Shown here in pieces: positions 8,265 through 16,702 of a stretch of 64,000 bases of DNA. Location: the NCBI RefSeq assembly GCF_017813245.1, contig NZ_JAGIQL010000001.1, positions 90,898 through 154,897 on the forward strand. The letters run 5' to 3'. The stretch is from Streptomyces montanisoli. Its GTDB lineage: Bacteria > Actinomycetota > Actinomycetes > Streptomycetales > Streptomycetaceae. The position numbers were made by a program, and so were the translations under genes. The number at the start of each line of letters is the position of its first letter. Within the stretch, counting starts at the first letter, position 1. The notes below the pieces were generated by a model. It made no database searches and was not told the DNA's origin. It saw nothing but the letters and a program-made list of their open reading frames with translations.

Positions 8265-9497
8265 TCAGGCGCCGGTAGGGACTTCCGGGACGGGCTCGGG
8301 GCAGTAGCGGGCCCAGGAGTCGGCGAAATCCAGACGGGCATAGCCACGGGCCTGGACGTTGCCGTGGAAGCGGCGGACCGCGGACCTTATGCCGTACTCG
8401 TTGAGCAGGATCTGCAGCCCTCGGGGCGTCAGGCCCTTGCTGGTGTACTCCGGCCATGGCGTCTCGGCGTCCTGGTTGAGGACATCGAGGAGACGGCTGG
8501 TGCGAAGCGCCGGCGGGTTGCCCTCGGTGGTGAACGCGCGCCGGATGTCCGCCAGGAGGCGGATGCTCAGGCTGCCACTGTCCTGCTCCTGGGCGGCCTC
8601 GCGCTCGGTCATGAGCCGGCAGGCGGTCCGCGCCGAGTCGGGCCAGGATCCGCCCGCGAGGTCGGCGACCGACACCAGCGGCTGCCAGGTGTCAGCCGCG
8701 CGGTCCTGGACCGGCATGACCGGGGTCAGTTCCATCGCCTCGGTGTGGAGCGGAGTCAGCCAGGCGACGAGCCGATCGCGCAGGGAGTGCAGGGGCGGGG
8801 TGTCGCGGAAGGTGCGGAATTCCGCCACCTTCTCGCCCGGCCTGCGACGGCGCATCCGGATGACGACTGACCGGTCCATGATCGTGTCGGGCAGGTCGCC
8901 GATGCCCGCGAGAGCCGCCATGGCGAAGGTCGGGAACTTCGCCACCTCGTGATTTGGCCCGCAGACCCGCAGGGTGGGCCTGTTGCGCTGATGCCCCGCA
9001 TTGAGCAGACCGCGCATCTCCTCGTTCTTCTCCGCGACCTTCGCGGAACCGAAGAGAGTGTCGGCCTCGTCGACCAGCAGGGTGGGCGGGGTGCTGGTGA
9101 TCGACCGGAACACCGCGGCGGCAGAGGCGTTGACCGTGATCAGCGGATCGTGCACGCTCTCGGTGATCACATCCAGCAACCGCGACTTCCCGCACCGTTT
9201 CGCCGGGCCCACCACGGCCAACCGCGGTGCGTGCTGCCACGCCGTCTGCAAGTGGGTCGCGGCGACCCACAGCGTCACGGCCGTGAACGCTTCTTCGCTC
9301 GGCAGCACGACGTACCGGCGGATCTGCTCACGCAACTCCACCAGTACGCGCTCCCCGTCGGATGCCGAGGCGGAGGTGTTGGCTACCTCGGGTGCTACTT
9401 CATCGGCGGGCCGGCCTGGTACCGCCGCAGGTGGCCCAGCGCAGGCGTTGACCTGAGGGGATGGCGCGGTCGGGGTGGCATCGTCCATACTGGACAT
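8265..9497 (-). CDS. DUF3631-domain P-loop ATPase of mobile element
   Basis: This is a protein of about 410 residues. After an Ala/Pro-rich N-terminus, a P-loop-like region reads VVGPAKRCGKSRLLDVI and a Walker-B-like segment reads PPTLLVDEADTLF. Then come IMDRSVVIRMRRRRPGE and the C-terminal DUF3631 domain (PLVSVADLAGGSWPDSAR..., then GLTPRGLQILLNEYGIRS). DUF3631 proteins are frequent in actinobacterial plasmids and integrated elements and resemble replication helicase/ATPase modules. ATG 9497 is chosen because AGAGGAG precedes it by 6 bases; an upstream start at 9608 has none. It is transcribed away from the palindromic operator at 9701. Together with the XRE gene it may control or carry out replication of the element, but no initiator is recognised here. 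Confidence 0.75.
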   Translation of the reverse strand: MSSMDDATPTAPSPQVNACAGPPAAVPGRPADEVAPEVANTSASASDGERVLVELREQIRRYVVLPSEEAFTAVTLWVAATHLQTAWQHAPRLAVVGPAKRCGKSRLLDVITESVHDPLITVNASAAAVFRSITSTPPTLLVDEADTLFGSAKVAEKNEEMRGLLNAGHQRNRPTLRVCGPNHEVAKFPTFAMAALAGIGDLPDTIMDRSVVIRMRRRRPGEKVAEFRTFRDTPPLHSLRDRLVAWLTPLHTEAMELTPVMPVQDRAADTWQPLVSVADLAGGSWPDSARTACRLMTEREAAQEQDSGSLSIRLLADIRRAFTTEGNPPALRTSRLLDVLNQDAETPWPEYTSKGLTPRGLQILLNEYGIRSAVRRFHGNVQARGYARLDFADSWARYCPEPVPEVPTGA

Positions 9498-9682
9498 GAA
9501 GCTCCTCTGCTTGCGGGCCAATGGGACGGCAATCCCGGCCTCGCAGGTCGGTCGTTCAGGGATGGGCGGCTTGAGGTTTGCGTTGTGAGCCCCTCGGTGT
9601 TGCATCACCGGGGGGCTTTCTGCGTGTCGGGGAGGGGCTGAGGGCGCGCCTCAGCGGACCCCTGCGGTCTCGTGGGGAGATC

Positions 9683-9746
9683 AACAGTACCACGAGCTGT
9701 GCGGATCGCATAGGGCTATGCGATCCGCAGAAGTGATGTTACTGTT
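9683..9746. promoter_or_regulatory. Nested perfect palindromes, putative operator
   Basis: A perfect 28-bp palindrome has arms GCGGATCGCATAG (9701-9713) and CTATGCGATCCGC (9716-9728) separated by GG. It is flanked by an outer inverted repeat AACAGTA (9683-9689) and TACTGTT (9740-9746). It lies between the divergent DUF3631 and XRE genes, so it is probably the operator of the XRE regulator of this element, though a replication origin is also possible. Confidence 0.6.
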
Positions 9747-9796
9747 GTGGCATGCCGCAAAACCGGCGGTGAGCGCGGAATTCGAGAGGGCAAGAC

Positions 9797-10288
9797 ATGC
9801 CGGATGACGACGGAACCTCGCAGGGGGTGCTCCTCAGCGGCGAGGAGAACGCCGCTGTGCGGGTCAAGCTGGAGCGTGAGAAGCGCGGTTGGAGTACCAC
9901 GGTGGTGTCCGACCGCCTGAACGATGCCGGCTTCGACATGAACCCGTCCGCCGTCTGGCGCATCGAAAACCGCAAGCGGCGCATCAACCTCGACGAGGCC
10001 ATCGGCTTCGCCGAGATCTTCGGCGTGGCGCTCAGCAACTTCGTCGGGCCACCCGGCCTGGCGACCATGGGCCGCGCCATGGAGCTGATCGACAACGTCG
10101 TTGCCACATACAGAGCCTCTCACCGCGCCAACCACGAGGCCCGGAGAGCACGCGACCAACTCGATGCCTACCTCGCCGAACACCCGGACATCCGCGAAGA
10201 GGCGGACGTGATGGTGTCCAACGCCATTGCCGGCGAGGTCATGAAGATCAACGACGAGTACGGTCCCGGCTCCGACGCCGACGCATAG
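9797..10288 (+). CDS. XRE-family transcriptional regulator of mobile element
   Basis: This 163-residue protein has a helix-turn-helix domain in residues about 20-85 (VRVKLEREKRGWSTTVVSDRL, then NPSAVWRIENRKRRINLDEAI). It is followed by a helical, coiled-coil-like C-terminus (YRASHRANHEARRARDQLDAYL). It lies downstream of the 28-bp palindrome and upstream of the excisionase and integrase genes, the usual place for an element repressor or activator. It is in the same direction as xis and int, with about 190 bases between its stop and the xis start. The ligand and mode of action are not visible from sequence. Confidence 0.75.
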   Translation: MPDDDGTSQGVLLSGEENAAVRVKLEREKRGWSTTVVSDRLNDAGFDMNPSAVWRIENRKRRINLDEAIGFAEIFGVALSNFVGPPGLATMGRAMELIDNVVATYRASHRANHEARRARDQLDAYLAEHPDIREEADVMVSNAIAGEVMKINDEYGPGSDADA

Positions 10289-10476
10289 CCGTCCGCGGCA
10301 CCTGCCGCAGCGAGATCGCAGACCCTCGCTGCGGCCGTACCACCCGTCCCATCCCTGAACGCCACGAGGCCGAAGCAGAGTTGCCGCTCTGCCCGCCGGC
10401 CAGAACCCGGAGCACGCTCTTGCGCCACTCGGCGATACCGCACGTCCCCACTCAGCGCTCCCAGCCGCAGGGGGAG

Positions 10477-10695
10477 GTGACCACAACCGACACCCTCCTC
10501 ACCGTGGAGCAAGCCGCCGAACGCCTCGGTACCGGCGTCCGCTTCATCCGCCGACTCATCCAGGAACGCCGAATCCGCTACGTCAAGCTCGGCAAGCCCG
10601 TACGGATACCCGAGAGCGCCCTCGCCGAGTACGTCGCAGAACGCACCGTTCCGACGCTCCGCGAAGCGCGTTCGAGCTTCCGGAAGGTCGCCTGA
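10477..10695 (+). CDS. xis: Excisionase (MerR-like winged HTH)
   Basis: This 72-residue basic protein has a DNA-binding excisionase fold: TLLTVEQAAERLGTG (recognition helix), then RFIRRLIQERRIRYVKLGKPVRIPE. It should direct the neighbouring integrase towards excision. Its last base pair overlaps the integrase start (TGATGG at 10693-10698), so the two are coupled. The start is taken as GTG 10477, which has a G-rich ribosome site very close by; spacing is poor and the start may be elsewhere. It is a clear relative of the excisionase at 27962, which suggests the two integration modules share ancestry. Confidence 0.75.
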   Translation: MTTTDTLLTVEQAAERLGTGVRFIRRLIQERRIRYVKLGKPVRIPESALAEYVAERTVPTLREARSSFRKVA

Positions 10696-11843
10696 TGGCG
10701 GGCCGCAGGCCGCAGAGGCGGCGGGAATTCGGCACCGTCCGACAGCTCCCCTCAGGACGGTGGCAGGCACGCTACTGGGCACCGGACGGCAACCGCCGCA
10801 AAGCACCGGAGACCTTCCCGACGCGCACCGACGCCCAGACCTGGCTCACGCTCACCCAGGCCGACATCGAGCGCAATCACTGGGTGGACCCCGACGCGGG
10901 CAAGGTGAACTTCGCCGCGTACGCGGTCCGGTGGATCGAGGAGCGCGGGCTCTCGGCCACCACGGAGGAGCTGTACCGCAGGCTCCTGCGGTTGCACCTG
11001 CTGCCCACGTTCGCCTCGGTGAACCTGGACGACATCACCCCGCCTGTCGTGCGCACCTGGCGGGCCGAGCGGCTGGAGGCAACCGGCGCGACGACCGTCG
11101 CCAAGGCGTACCGCCTCCTCAAGGCCATCATGGAGACGGCCGCCGACGACGAGCTGATCCGCCGCAACCCGTGCCGGATCAGGGGCGCCGGCAGCGAAAA
11201 GGCAGGGGAACGCCCGACGGCCACCGTGGAACAGGTCGACGCGCTCGCGGAAGCCATGGGACCGAGGTGGCGGTTGATGGTGTACTTCGGCGCCTACGGG
11301 CCGATGCGCCCGGAGGAGCAGGCGGCTCTGCGCCGTCCTGATGTCACGCTCGACCCCCTCGCGGTCAAGATCCGCGAGGCCGCTCCCGAGCTGGCCACCG
11401 GACGCAGGGTCGAAGGCGACACAAAGTCGATGGCGGGCAGGCGCACTGTCTTCCTCCCGGCCTTCCTGCATGTAGAGGTCGAGCGGCACCTGAAATGGTT
11501 CGCCGAGAAGGAGCCCGACGGGCTCATCTTCGTCGGCGAGAAGGGCGCGCCGTTCCGACGGTCCACGTTCGGCCGCAAGTGGCGCAGGGCACGGGCGAAG
11601 GCCGGCCTGCCGGAGGGCTTCCGCTTCTACGACCTCCGCCACACCGGCCACACCCTGTCCACCCAGTCGGGCGCCACGCTCAAGGACACGATGGTGCGCG
11701 CCGGTCAGTCCTCGGAGAAGGCGGCGCTGATCTACCAGCACTCCGACGGGGAGCGGCAGCGTGAGGTAGCCGGAGGGATTGATTCCCGCGTCCGGGCCGT
11801 CCGCCAGAGGGCGCTCGACCAGTCGACGACGCGCGAAATCTGA
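10695..11843 (+). CDS. int: Tyrosine-recombinase integrase (first element)
   Basis: This 382-residue site-specific recombinase has an N-terminal arm-binding region and a core-binding SAM-like domain (residues about 70-160, LSATTEELYRRLLRLHLLPTF). The catalytic domain contains Arg in YGPMRPEEQ, Lys in DTKSMAGRR, the box FRFYDLRHTGHTL and the nucleophile Tyr in ALIYQHSD. Two usual His positions are changed: YDLR instead of HDLR, and AGQSS instead of LGHSS. The protein resembles the integrase at 28174 throughout, including both changes. Unlike that one, it is not next to a tRNA gene; no att-like sequence is seen within several hundred bases downstream. It could be an integrase displaced from its attachment site. 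Confidence 0.9.
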   Translation: MAGRRPQRRREFGTVRQLPSGRWQARYWAPDGNRRKAPETFPTRTDAQTWLTLTQADIERNHWVDPDAGKVNFAAYAVRWIEERGLSATTEELYRRLLRLHLLPTFASVNLDDITPPVVRTWRAERLEATGATTVAKAYRLLKAIMETAADDELIRRNPCRIRGAGSEKAGERPTATVEQVDALAEAMGPRWRLMVYFGAYGPMRPEEQAALRRPDVTLDPLAVKIREAAPELATGRRVEGDTKSMAGRRTVFLPAFLHVEVERHLKWFAEKEPDGLIFVGEKGAPFRRSTFGRKWRRARAKAGLPEGFRFYDLRHTGHTLSTQSGATLKDTMVRAGQSSEKAALIYQHSDGERQREVAGGIDSRVRAVRQRALDQSTTREI

Positions 11844-12202
11844 GCTGACCGTTGGGGCGTGCTGGACGGCGTGGGGGAGCCGGACTCGTCGACGGGTATC
11901 TCAATGGCTGAGTACCCCGACCGGGCTGATCGCTCTCGATTGTGCTGCGGCACGTTTGTTTGATGAGCCGGGCGACCGGCGAATTCAACCGCCGTCGCCG
12001 TCGCCGTCGCCGTCGCCGTGGCCGTGTAAGAGGTAGTGGGAATCGCCCGGGTGGCCATTTACACGGGACTGCCGCCAGGCGGCGTCGAACGACATCTGTC
12101 TTGCAGGCGAGGCACATGTTCTGGCCCGGCGCATCAGCCGAAGGGCATGCCAGCTGGTACGTGGGGACAGCAGAAGGCGCCACAACGTTGTGTGTGTGGC
12201 GC
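11844..12202. other. Intergenic stretch with hexanucleotide repeat, no gene seen
   Basis: This 359-base gap lies between the first integrase and the convergent hypothetical gene at 12203. No convincing ORF, tRNA or att core was seen. It contains the GCCGTC tandem repeat at 11991-12026. Because the att site expected beside an integrase is absent here, the boundary of the element may have been lost or displaced. Confidence 0.5.
11991..12026 (+). repeat. Hexanucleotide tandem repeat (GCCGTC/G)6
   Basis: There are six uninterrupted 6-bp units, four GCCGTC then two GCCGTG, in noncoding DNA. The tract could vary in length by slippage. Confidence 0.85.
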
Positions 12203-12991
12203 TCACGACGCGTCCTCGGCGAGCGGGGTCCCCTCGGTTGCTGGTGCTGGTGCTGGTGCTGGTGCTGGTTGCGCCAGGGCGTCGACCCGGTCGGCGTGAC
12301 CGGGTTTACGGGCGGCACGCATGCCGTTGGCGAGCAGCATCATTAGCAGGCGCTTCTGTTCCTCCTTGGGGAATTCGGCGAGGAAATCCCGCAGGATGTT
12401 CAGGAGTTGCAGCTCTACGGGTTCATGGCGGTCCTTCGGGTAGCTGCGAAACCGTCGTGCGAGTGCCTCCAACTGCGCTTCGCCGGGTGGCTGGGTGATC
12501 TGCGCATCGGCCTGTTGCAGCCATCGGACCAGCAGGGCAGCTGGGTGGGCGAGTTCTTTGGCGAGCGCCTCCGTGCCCTGTCTGCTAAGGGTTTCCGTGG
12601 TCCCTTGGGCACGTATGGCGATGAGCAGTTCCTTCACTGCGGCACGGTCCTCGTCCGCGAGTTCGAGGTGGACGGAGGCGGTGACCGTGGCACGGCCCGG
12701 AAGACCGAGACTCTGAGGTGTGCGCAGCTGCTGTGCGCAGGCGTCCTGCGCGGCGGGGAGGTCGATCGGGTCTTGGTCGCGTACTGCAGCCGCCGCTGTG
12801 ATGCGCAGGGCGGCACGGACGCGGTCGGCGATCTCGTCCGGGTCGTAGGGGCCTGATGGGTCCGGGGTCAGGGTTGCGCGGATGGTGGCTGTGTAGAGGA
12901 TGCCCGGTCGGCTACTGCGCAGTACCGCGGAGAAAGCACCGATTCTTCGGCGGAGTTGCTTGCGGCGGGCTCGTTTGGAGATGCGTCTCAT
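12203..12991 (-). CDS. Hypothetical protein, third gene of NTPase operon
   Basis: This 262-residue protein is not recognised. It starts with a very basic segment (MRRISKRARRKQLRRRIG), then has a mixed region with ILYTATIRATLTPDPSGPYDP resembling a secretion- or SPFH-like beta segment. A long charged helical part follows (LADEDRAAVKELLIAIRAQ), and the C-terminal tail contains PAPAPAPAPA encoded by five TGCTGG units. The ATG overlaps the stop of the upstream NTPase (ATGA), so the two are certainly coupled. A role in the same complex is likely. No signal peptide or membrane segment is clear. The gene converges with the first integrase. Confidence 0.6.
   Translation of the reverse strand: MRRISKRARRKQLRRRIGAFSAVLRSSRPGILYTATIRATLTPDPSGPYDPDEIADRVRAALRITAAAAVRDQDPIDLPAAQDACAQQLRTPQSLGLPGRATVTASVHLELADEDRAAVKELLIAIRAQGTTETLSRQGTEALAKELAHPAALLVRWLQQADAQITQPPGEAQLEALARRFRSYPKDRHEPVELQLLNILRDFLAEFPKEEQKRLLMMLLANGMRAARKPGHADRVDALAQPAPAPAPAPATEGTPLAEDAS
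12239..12268 (+). repeat. In-frame TGCTGG tandem repeat encoding Pro-Ala
   Basis: Five consecutive TGCTGG units lie within the 3' end of the gene at 12203-12991. On the minus strand they encode alternating Pro and Ala, so length changes keep the frame. Confidence 0.85.
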
Positions 12992-15150
12992 GCCTCGTCC
13001 CCCGTCTCAGTGCGGAGGGCGGGAACGACCTCGAGGGGTGCCGCGGGTTGCGTCATCAAGGGTTGGTTGCTGTGCATCTCCGAGCGTGTCTCTCGTGGGT
13101 CGTTCCAGCGCAGAATGAGGCGCTCGCGCAGGTTGACGACCGACTGTGAGGTGTATCCCGTACCGGCCCGACCGGCGATGAAAGTGGACAGCGGGCCTGA
13201 CATCCAGTGTTCGCGGATGACGCGGTTGAGCACCTCCACCACTGCGTCAGCGTCGAGCGAGCCGTCAGCCACGGCTTCGGCCCAAGCGCTCAGGACTTCC
13301 TCGCAACGTGGTTCCAGAGTCGGCACGGATAGAGCTGCGGACCAGCCCTGTACGAGTTCATCGGCTGTGTCCGTGTACTCCAGGGCATTGGCCAGCAGCA
13401 GGGTCGCCACGGGATAGTCGGCCGAGGGACGGAGTAGGGCCAGGACGGCCCGGCATGCGGCAAGATGGTTCCGGTCGTCCGGTTGCTGGTAGTCAGTAAG
13501 CCATCTGTTGGCCGTGGCCCATACGCGTGGCAGCAGCTGGACATCTGAGCCCATGGCGCGCAGGACTTCCTCGGCGACGGATACTGCGCTGTCGTGTTCG
13601 GGACGGCCCAGTACCCAGCGCAGGCAGGTGAGTGCCTGGCGGGGATATTCCTTCGAGAAGGGTCCCTGGCACACCACTGCGGCTACGGTGGCGTTGGCCC
13701 GGGATTCCTGGCCGGCCCAGGACCGCAGTCTCGTACGGGCTTCCTGGCCGAGGGCGGGGTCCCTGGCGACGCGTGCGAGCAGACGGGATGCGCCGTCTTG
13801 GCCGGCGTCGCCAGTCGCGGCCCATGATTGGGCGACGTCCAGTGGGCGCAGGTCACGTTCGTCCACGGCGAGTTGGGCGAGCAGATCCGCGATCTGCAGG
13901 ATCCGCGCGGCGCCGGGCTTCTTGGGTGCCGTGAGCTGCTTGATCCACTGGATCAGGCCGGGCTGGATATCACTGAGCTGGCGCCAGAAATGCCCCAGCA
14001 CTGCGACCGGGTACCCGGGCAGATGGCGGAAGGAGACTCGCTGCCCGTCGATCTTCGCCTGGATTGCCTCAAGTCGCGTAACGAGGTCGCGGCCGGTGAG
14101 AATGTCCCGGATGCCGCGCTTCCTCTGGTCATCGAGCAGCAGACGTGCCCCATCCAGGACCTCGGCGGGACTGAGTCCTTCCAGCATCACGGCTGCCAGC
14201 AGCAACGCTCTGTCGTCCGCGCTGTCCTGTGTTTCGCGGAAGACGGTACTGACCCGTTCACGCCAGCGCAGTACGAGGTCGCGGGCGTCCTTGACGGTGC
14301 CGCCCGAGTCGCTGATGCGGCTGAGTTCAAGAGCAAGTGCCGCGGCGTCGCCCGGCTGCATGTCGGCGCGCAGGAGGCCGGTAAGGGGTGCCCAACGGTC
14401 CACACCATCAGGCCCGTCACCTCCCCTGCTGGCTTCCCGGACGCTTTCCTGCATCCATCCGCGGCGTGCGGCCCCCGGATAAAGCCGTTCGATATGGCGA
14501 CGCGCGATCCGGTTGCCCGGGGGCGCGCTGACGGCCCGGACGACGTTGCGCCCCAAGACCGGGTCGTTCTCGGGCCAGCCGTGCTCGCCGACGACCACAA
14601 CAAGATAGGAACCCCTCTTCCGCAGGGTCTCAGCATGAGCGAGGAACTTCCTGGCCGTGACGTCCGGTCTCTCCCAGCGCGCGCTCTCGCCCGAGACATC
14701 AAGCAGGTATCCCCGGCCGGGCTCAGCGGGGAGCAGGAATTTGTCCTTCTCGACCGACTCCCAGTCCGGCAGCACGTGCTCAAGACGCAGCCGTAGCCTC
14801 GACCCGCCGATTCCGGGCAGTATGGGGCGCAACTCCGATAGGGCGCGCAGTCCCGCGCCGGTCTTGCCCGTCCCGGGTGGACCGGCGATCACGACCACCC
14901 GCTCGTCGCAGCCGAGCATCGTCAGCACTCCAGGAGCGGTCGCGATCTCCTTGCCCTCGCCGTCTTCGGCGACCCAAGCGCGGCGGATCGCATCGATTTC
15001 CGCCGAGGGCACGGGCTCCGTAGGCAGGGGATCTTGCTGGTGCAGGTTGATGTCTCGCCCGGCCTGCAGCAGAGTCGAGTAGGTGTTGTTGGCGGCGTGG
15101 ATCCCGCCGCCGGACGCATGGTTGCCGGACGGCACAGTAAACGAGGGCAC
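12988..15150 (-). CDS. P-loop NTPase with N-terminal amyloid/RHIM-like motif (NLR-like)
   Basis: This is a protein of about 720 residues. Near residues 21-31 it has NNTYSTLLQAG followed by RDINLHQ, a short Asn/Gln/Gly motif seen at the N-terminus of actinobacterial STAND-type proteins. A Walker A, AGPPGTGKT, sits at about 90-97 and a hydrophobic strand LVVVVGEH stands where Walker B is expected, with Asp replaced by Gly. A long helical domain without recognised repeats follows. The motif matches the C-terminus of the upstream small protein (QNNSNSQILQASG), as expected for a receptor-effector pair. GTG 15150 is chosen because it begins after the upstream stop; ATG 15189 and GTG 15204 would overlap the previous gene. 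A sensing or defence role is inferred. Confidence 0.65.
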   Translation of the reverse strand: MPSFTVPSGNHASGGGIHAANNTYSTLLQAGRDINLHQQDPLPTEPVPSAEIDAIRRAWVAEDGEGKEIATAPGVLTMLGCDERVVVIAGPPGTGKTGAGLRALSELRPILPGIGGSRLRLRLEHVLPDWESVEKDKFLLPAEPGRGYLLDVSGESARWERPDVTARKFLAHAETLRKRGSYLVVVVGEHGWPENDPVLGRNVVRAVSAPPGNRIARRHIERLYPGAARRGWMQESVREASRGGDGPDGVDRWAPLTGLLRADMQPGDAAALALELSRISDSGGTVKDARDLVLRWRERVSTVFRETQDSADDRALLLAAVMLEGLSPAEVLDGARLLLDDQRKRGIRDILTGRDLVTRLEAIQAKIDGQRVSFRHLPGYPVAVLGHFWRQLSDIQPGLIQWIKQLTAPKKPGAARILQIADLLAQLAVDERDLRPLDVAQSWAATGDAGQDGASRLLARVARDPALGQEARTRLRSWAGQESRANATVAAVVCQGPFSKEYPRQALTCLRWVLGRPEHDSAVSVAEEVLRAMGSDVQLLPRVWATANRWLTDYQQPDDRNHLAACRAVLALLRPSADYPVATLLLANALEYTDTADELVQGWSAALSVPTLEPRCEEVLSAWAEAVADGSLDADAVVEVLNRVIREHWMSGPLSTFIAGRAGTGYTSQSVVNLRERLILRWNDPRETRSEMHSNQPLMTQPAAPLEVVPALRTETGDEA

Positions 15151-15157
15151 TGCTGGC

Positions 15158-15610
15158 TCACACGCTTGGATTGCGAGGCGGAACCCCATAGTTGATGCCC
15201 CCACTGCCAGCGTCCAGGTTGCCGGACGCCTGCAGGATCTGGCTGTTGCTGTTGTTCTGAGCGGTCAATGCCGGGGCGCCCGCCGGTAGCGGGCCGTCCG
15301 GGGCCGGCAGAAGTGCCCCCAACTCCTCGCTCATGTCGGGGTAGCGGTCCAGATAGGCGGCGAGTTGCAGGACGAGTCGTTGCTTCAGCTGGTTGCGCAG
15401 ATCGTCGCGGTGTTCCTCCGCCGCCTCGCTCAAGGTCTGCTCCGCGGTGTCGAGCAGCTCCAGCTGCCGATCCACGGTCGGCTTCCCATCGCGCCTGAAG
15501 AAGCGGGCTAGCGCTCCGCGCAACGTTACCCAGCCGCCCCGGGCCATCTCCGCCGCCACGGCAGTCGCCACTGGCACAGCCACTGCCATCGCGTCCAGTT
15601 CCGCTGTCAA
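15158..15610 (-). CDS. Small helical protein with C-terminal amyloid-like motif (putative effector)
   Basis: This is a 150-residue protein if started at TTG 15610, which has GAGGGGG five bases upstream; ATG 15676 and farther starts lack a site. Residues 5-40 are Ala/Val-rich and could insert in a membrane (MAVAVPVATAVAAEMARGG). Residues 45-100 are a charged helical bundle. Residues 118-135 contain QNNSNSQILQASGNLDAG. Similar actinobacterial small proteins (beginning MTAEL, ending in an N-x-x-S-G/L motif) lie next to NTPases that begin with the same motif. In such pairs the motif is thought to assemble and activate the membrane-acting partner. Here this is inference from the pattern and the gene order. 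Confidence 0.6.
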   Translation of the reverse strand: MTAELDAMAVAVPVATAVAAEMARGGWVTLRGALARFFRRDGKPTVDRQLELLDTAEQTLSEAAEEHRDDLRNQLKQRLVLQLAAYLDRYPDMSEELGALLPAPDGPLPAGAPALTAQNNSNSQILQASGNLDAGSGGINYGVPPRNPSV

Positions 15611-15785
15611 CGTTCCCCCTCGTTCCCGTTCGAAAGTCGTCGCTTCACGGCCGGAGAACAGTCTGCGATCAGCCATGCACACAGGGCAGCAATATGGGGA
15701 AGTGTGACGGAAACGGATCTGGTTGGCCGCCGCGATCACACGGCGCATGCGCTGCCCGAAATAAGCCACTCCATGAAGAACCAAT

Positions 15786-16450
15786 TCACCTGCCGCCCTT
15801 GTGGAGGGGACTGGCGATCGGGTGTTCGGAGCAAATCGAGCCATGGTGGTGTGAGACACGTGAAGCCGGAATTAGAGCGCGGCAATTGTCAAGATGGCTG
15901 AATTCGAGCCCCCGCCACGCTGTGGCAGCCGCTGGGTAAACCGTGTCCACCCAGCGGAGCAGGCGGCCGATCAACAGCCGACCGACCCCGCCCCGTCCAC
16001 GCCACGCCGGAGTGATCCGCACGCGGTCGATGATGACGACCTGGTCAGCGCTCACCAGGCACTCCTCCAGATCGGAGTGCAAGCCGAGATCTCCCGACTT
16101 GTCGAAGAGCGGTGAGAAGTGCTCGTAGTCGGCGTCGCGCGAGTCCAGCGACTCGTAGGCGTTCCCGATGCGACACAGGTCCAGCGTGAGGCCGACATTG
16201 CGAGGATCGTCAACTCCTGGCGCTCACCCCGGGACGTCTGGGCCAGCGATATGCCAGGTGCAAGGAGGCGTGCGTTGTCGGCCGCGGTCTCTTCGCCATC
16301 CGGCAGGACGGCGCGGCAACCACATTCCAGCGCCGCCGAGTCGTCGTGGGCATCCGACGCGACCAGAGTGGCGGCGCAGTCGAAACGTAACTCTAGCCGG
16401 CTGAGACACGACAGGAGTTCCACCCCGGCGGGCGTCCGTCTTGGGGCCAC
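15786..16450 (-). pseudogene. GNAT-like acetyltransferase remnant, frameshifted
   Basis: Two overlapping frames read as one protein. The upstream frame (from 16450) gives ELLSCLSRLELRFDCAATLV through RGERQELTILA. The other frame continues as NVGLTLDLCRIGNAYESLDS through to 15786, including VRITPAWRGRGGVGRLLIGR, which matches the acetyl-CoA-binding motif A (R-G-x-G-x-G/A) of GNAT enzymes. In the second frame a TGA stop sits immediately upstream and there is no start, so expression would need the frameshift repaired near 16205-16215. The remnant sits beside the left att site of the AICE. The function when intact is unknown. Confidence 0.5.
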
Positions 16451-16627
16451 ACGCTAGCCACGAGCGCTGTCGCACGGGAGGTGGTTCCTGGGATGGGTGG
16501 AAAACCTCTCGGCAGGGCACGGCGCAAGTGGTGCAAGGTGGTGCGCCGCGCGCCCCCGATCAGGGCATTCGTGCGAGATGGGGCACGCGGAGGGCACGGC
16601 AGGCTCCGAGAGGTCTAGACAACAAAC

Positions 16628-16652
16628 AGCCCCGGGCCGTTGGCCTGGGGCT
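16628..16652. terminator. Terminator-like hairpin of tRNA 3' flank (left copy)
   Basis: AGCCCC/GGGGCT and GGCC/GGCC arms around a GTT loop are followed by TTTT. It is nearly identical to the hairpin at 29362, downstream of tRNA-Gly, and lies immediately left of the att core. It is the duplicated flank of the attachment region. Confidence 0.7.
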
Positions 16653-16657
16653 TTTCC

Positions 16658-16702
16658 TTGGAGCGGGTGACGAGAATCGAACTCGCGCTCTGAGCTTGGG
16701 AA
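16658..16702. repeat. Left attachment site (att), remnant of tRNA-Gly 3' half
   Basis: This 45-bp sequence is identical to 29394-29438, covering the tRNA from anticodon loop (TTCCCAAG on the minus strand) to CCA. It diverges from the tRNA exactly after the anticodon loop, as expected for recombination within the anticodon-proximal core. Confidence 0.9.
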
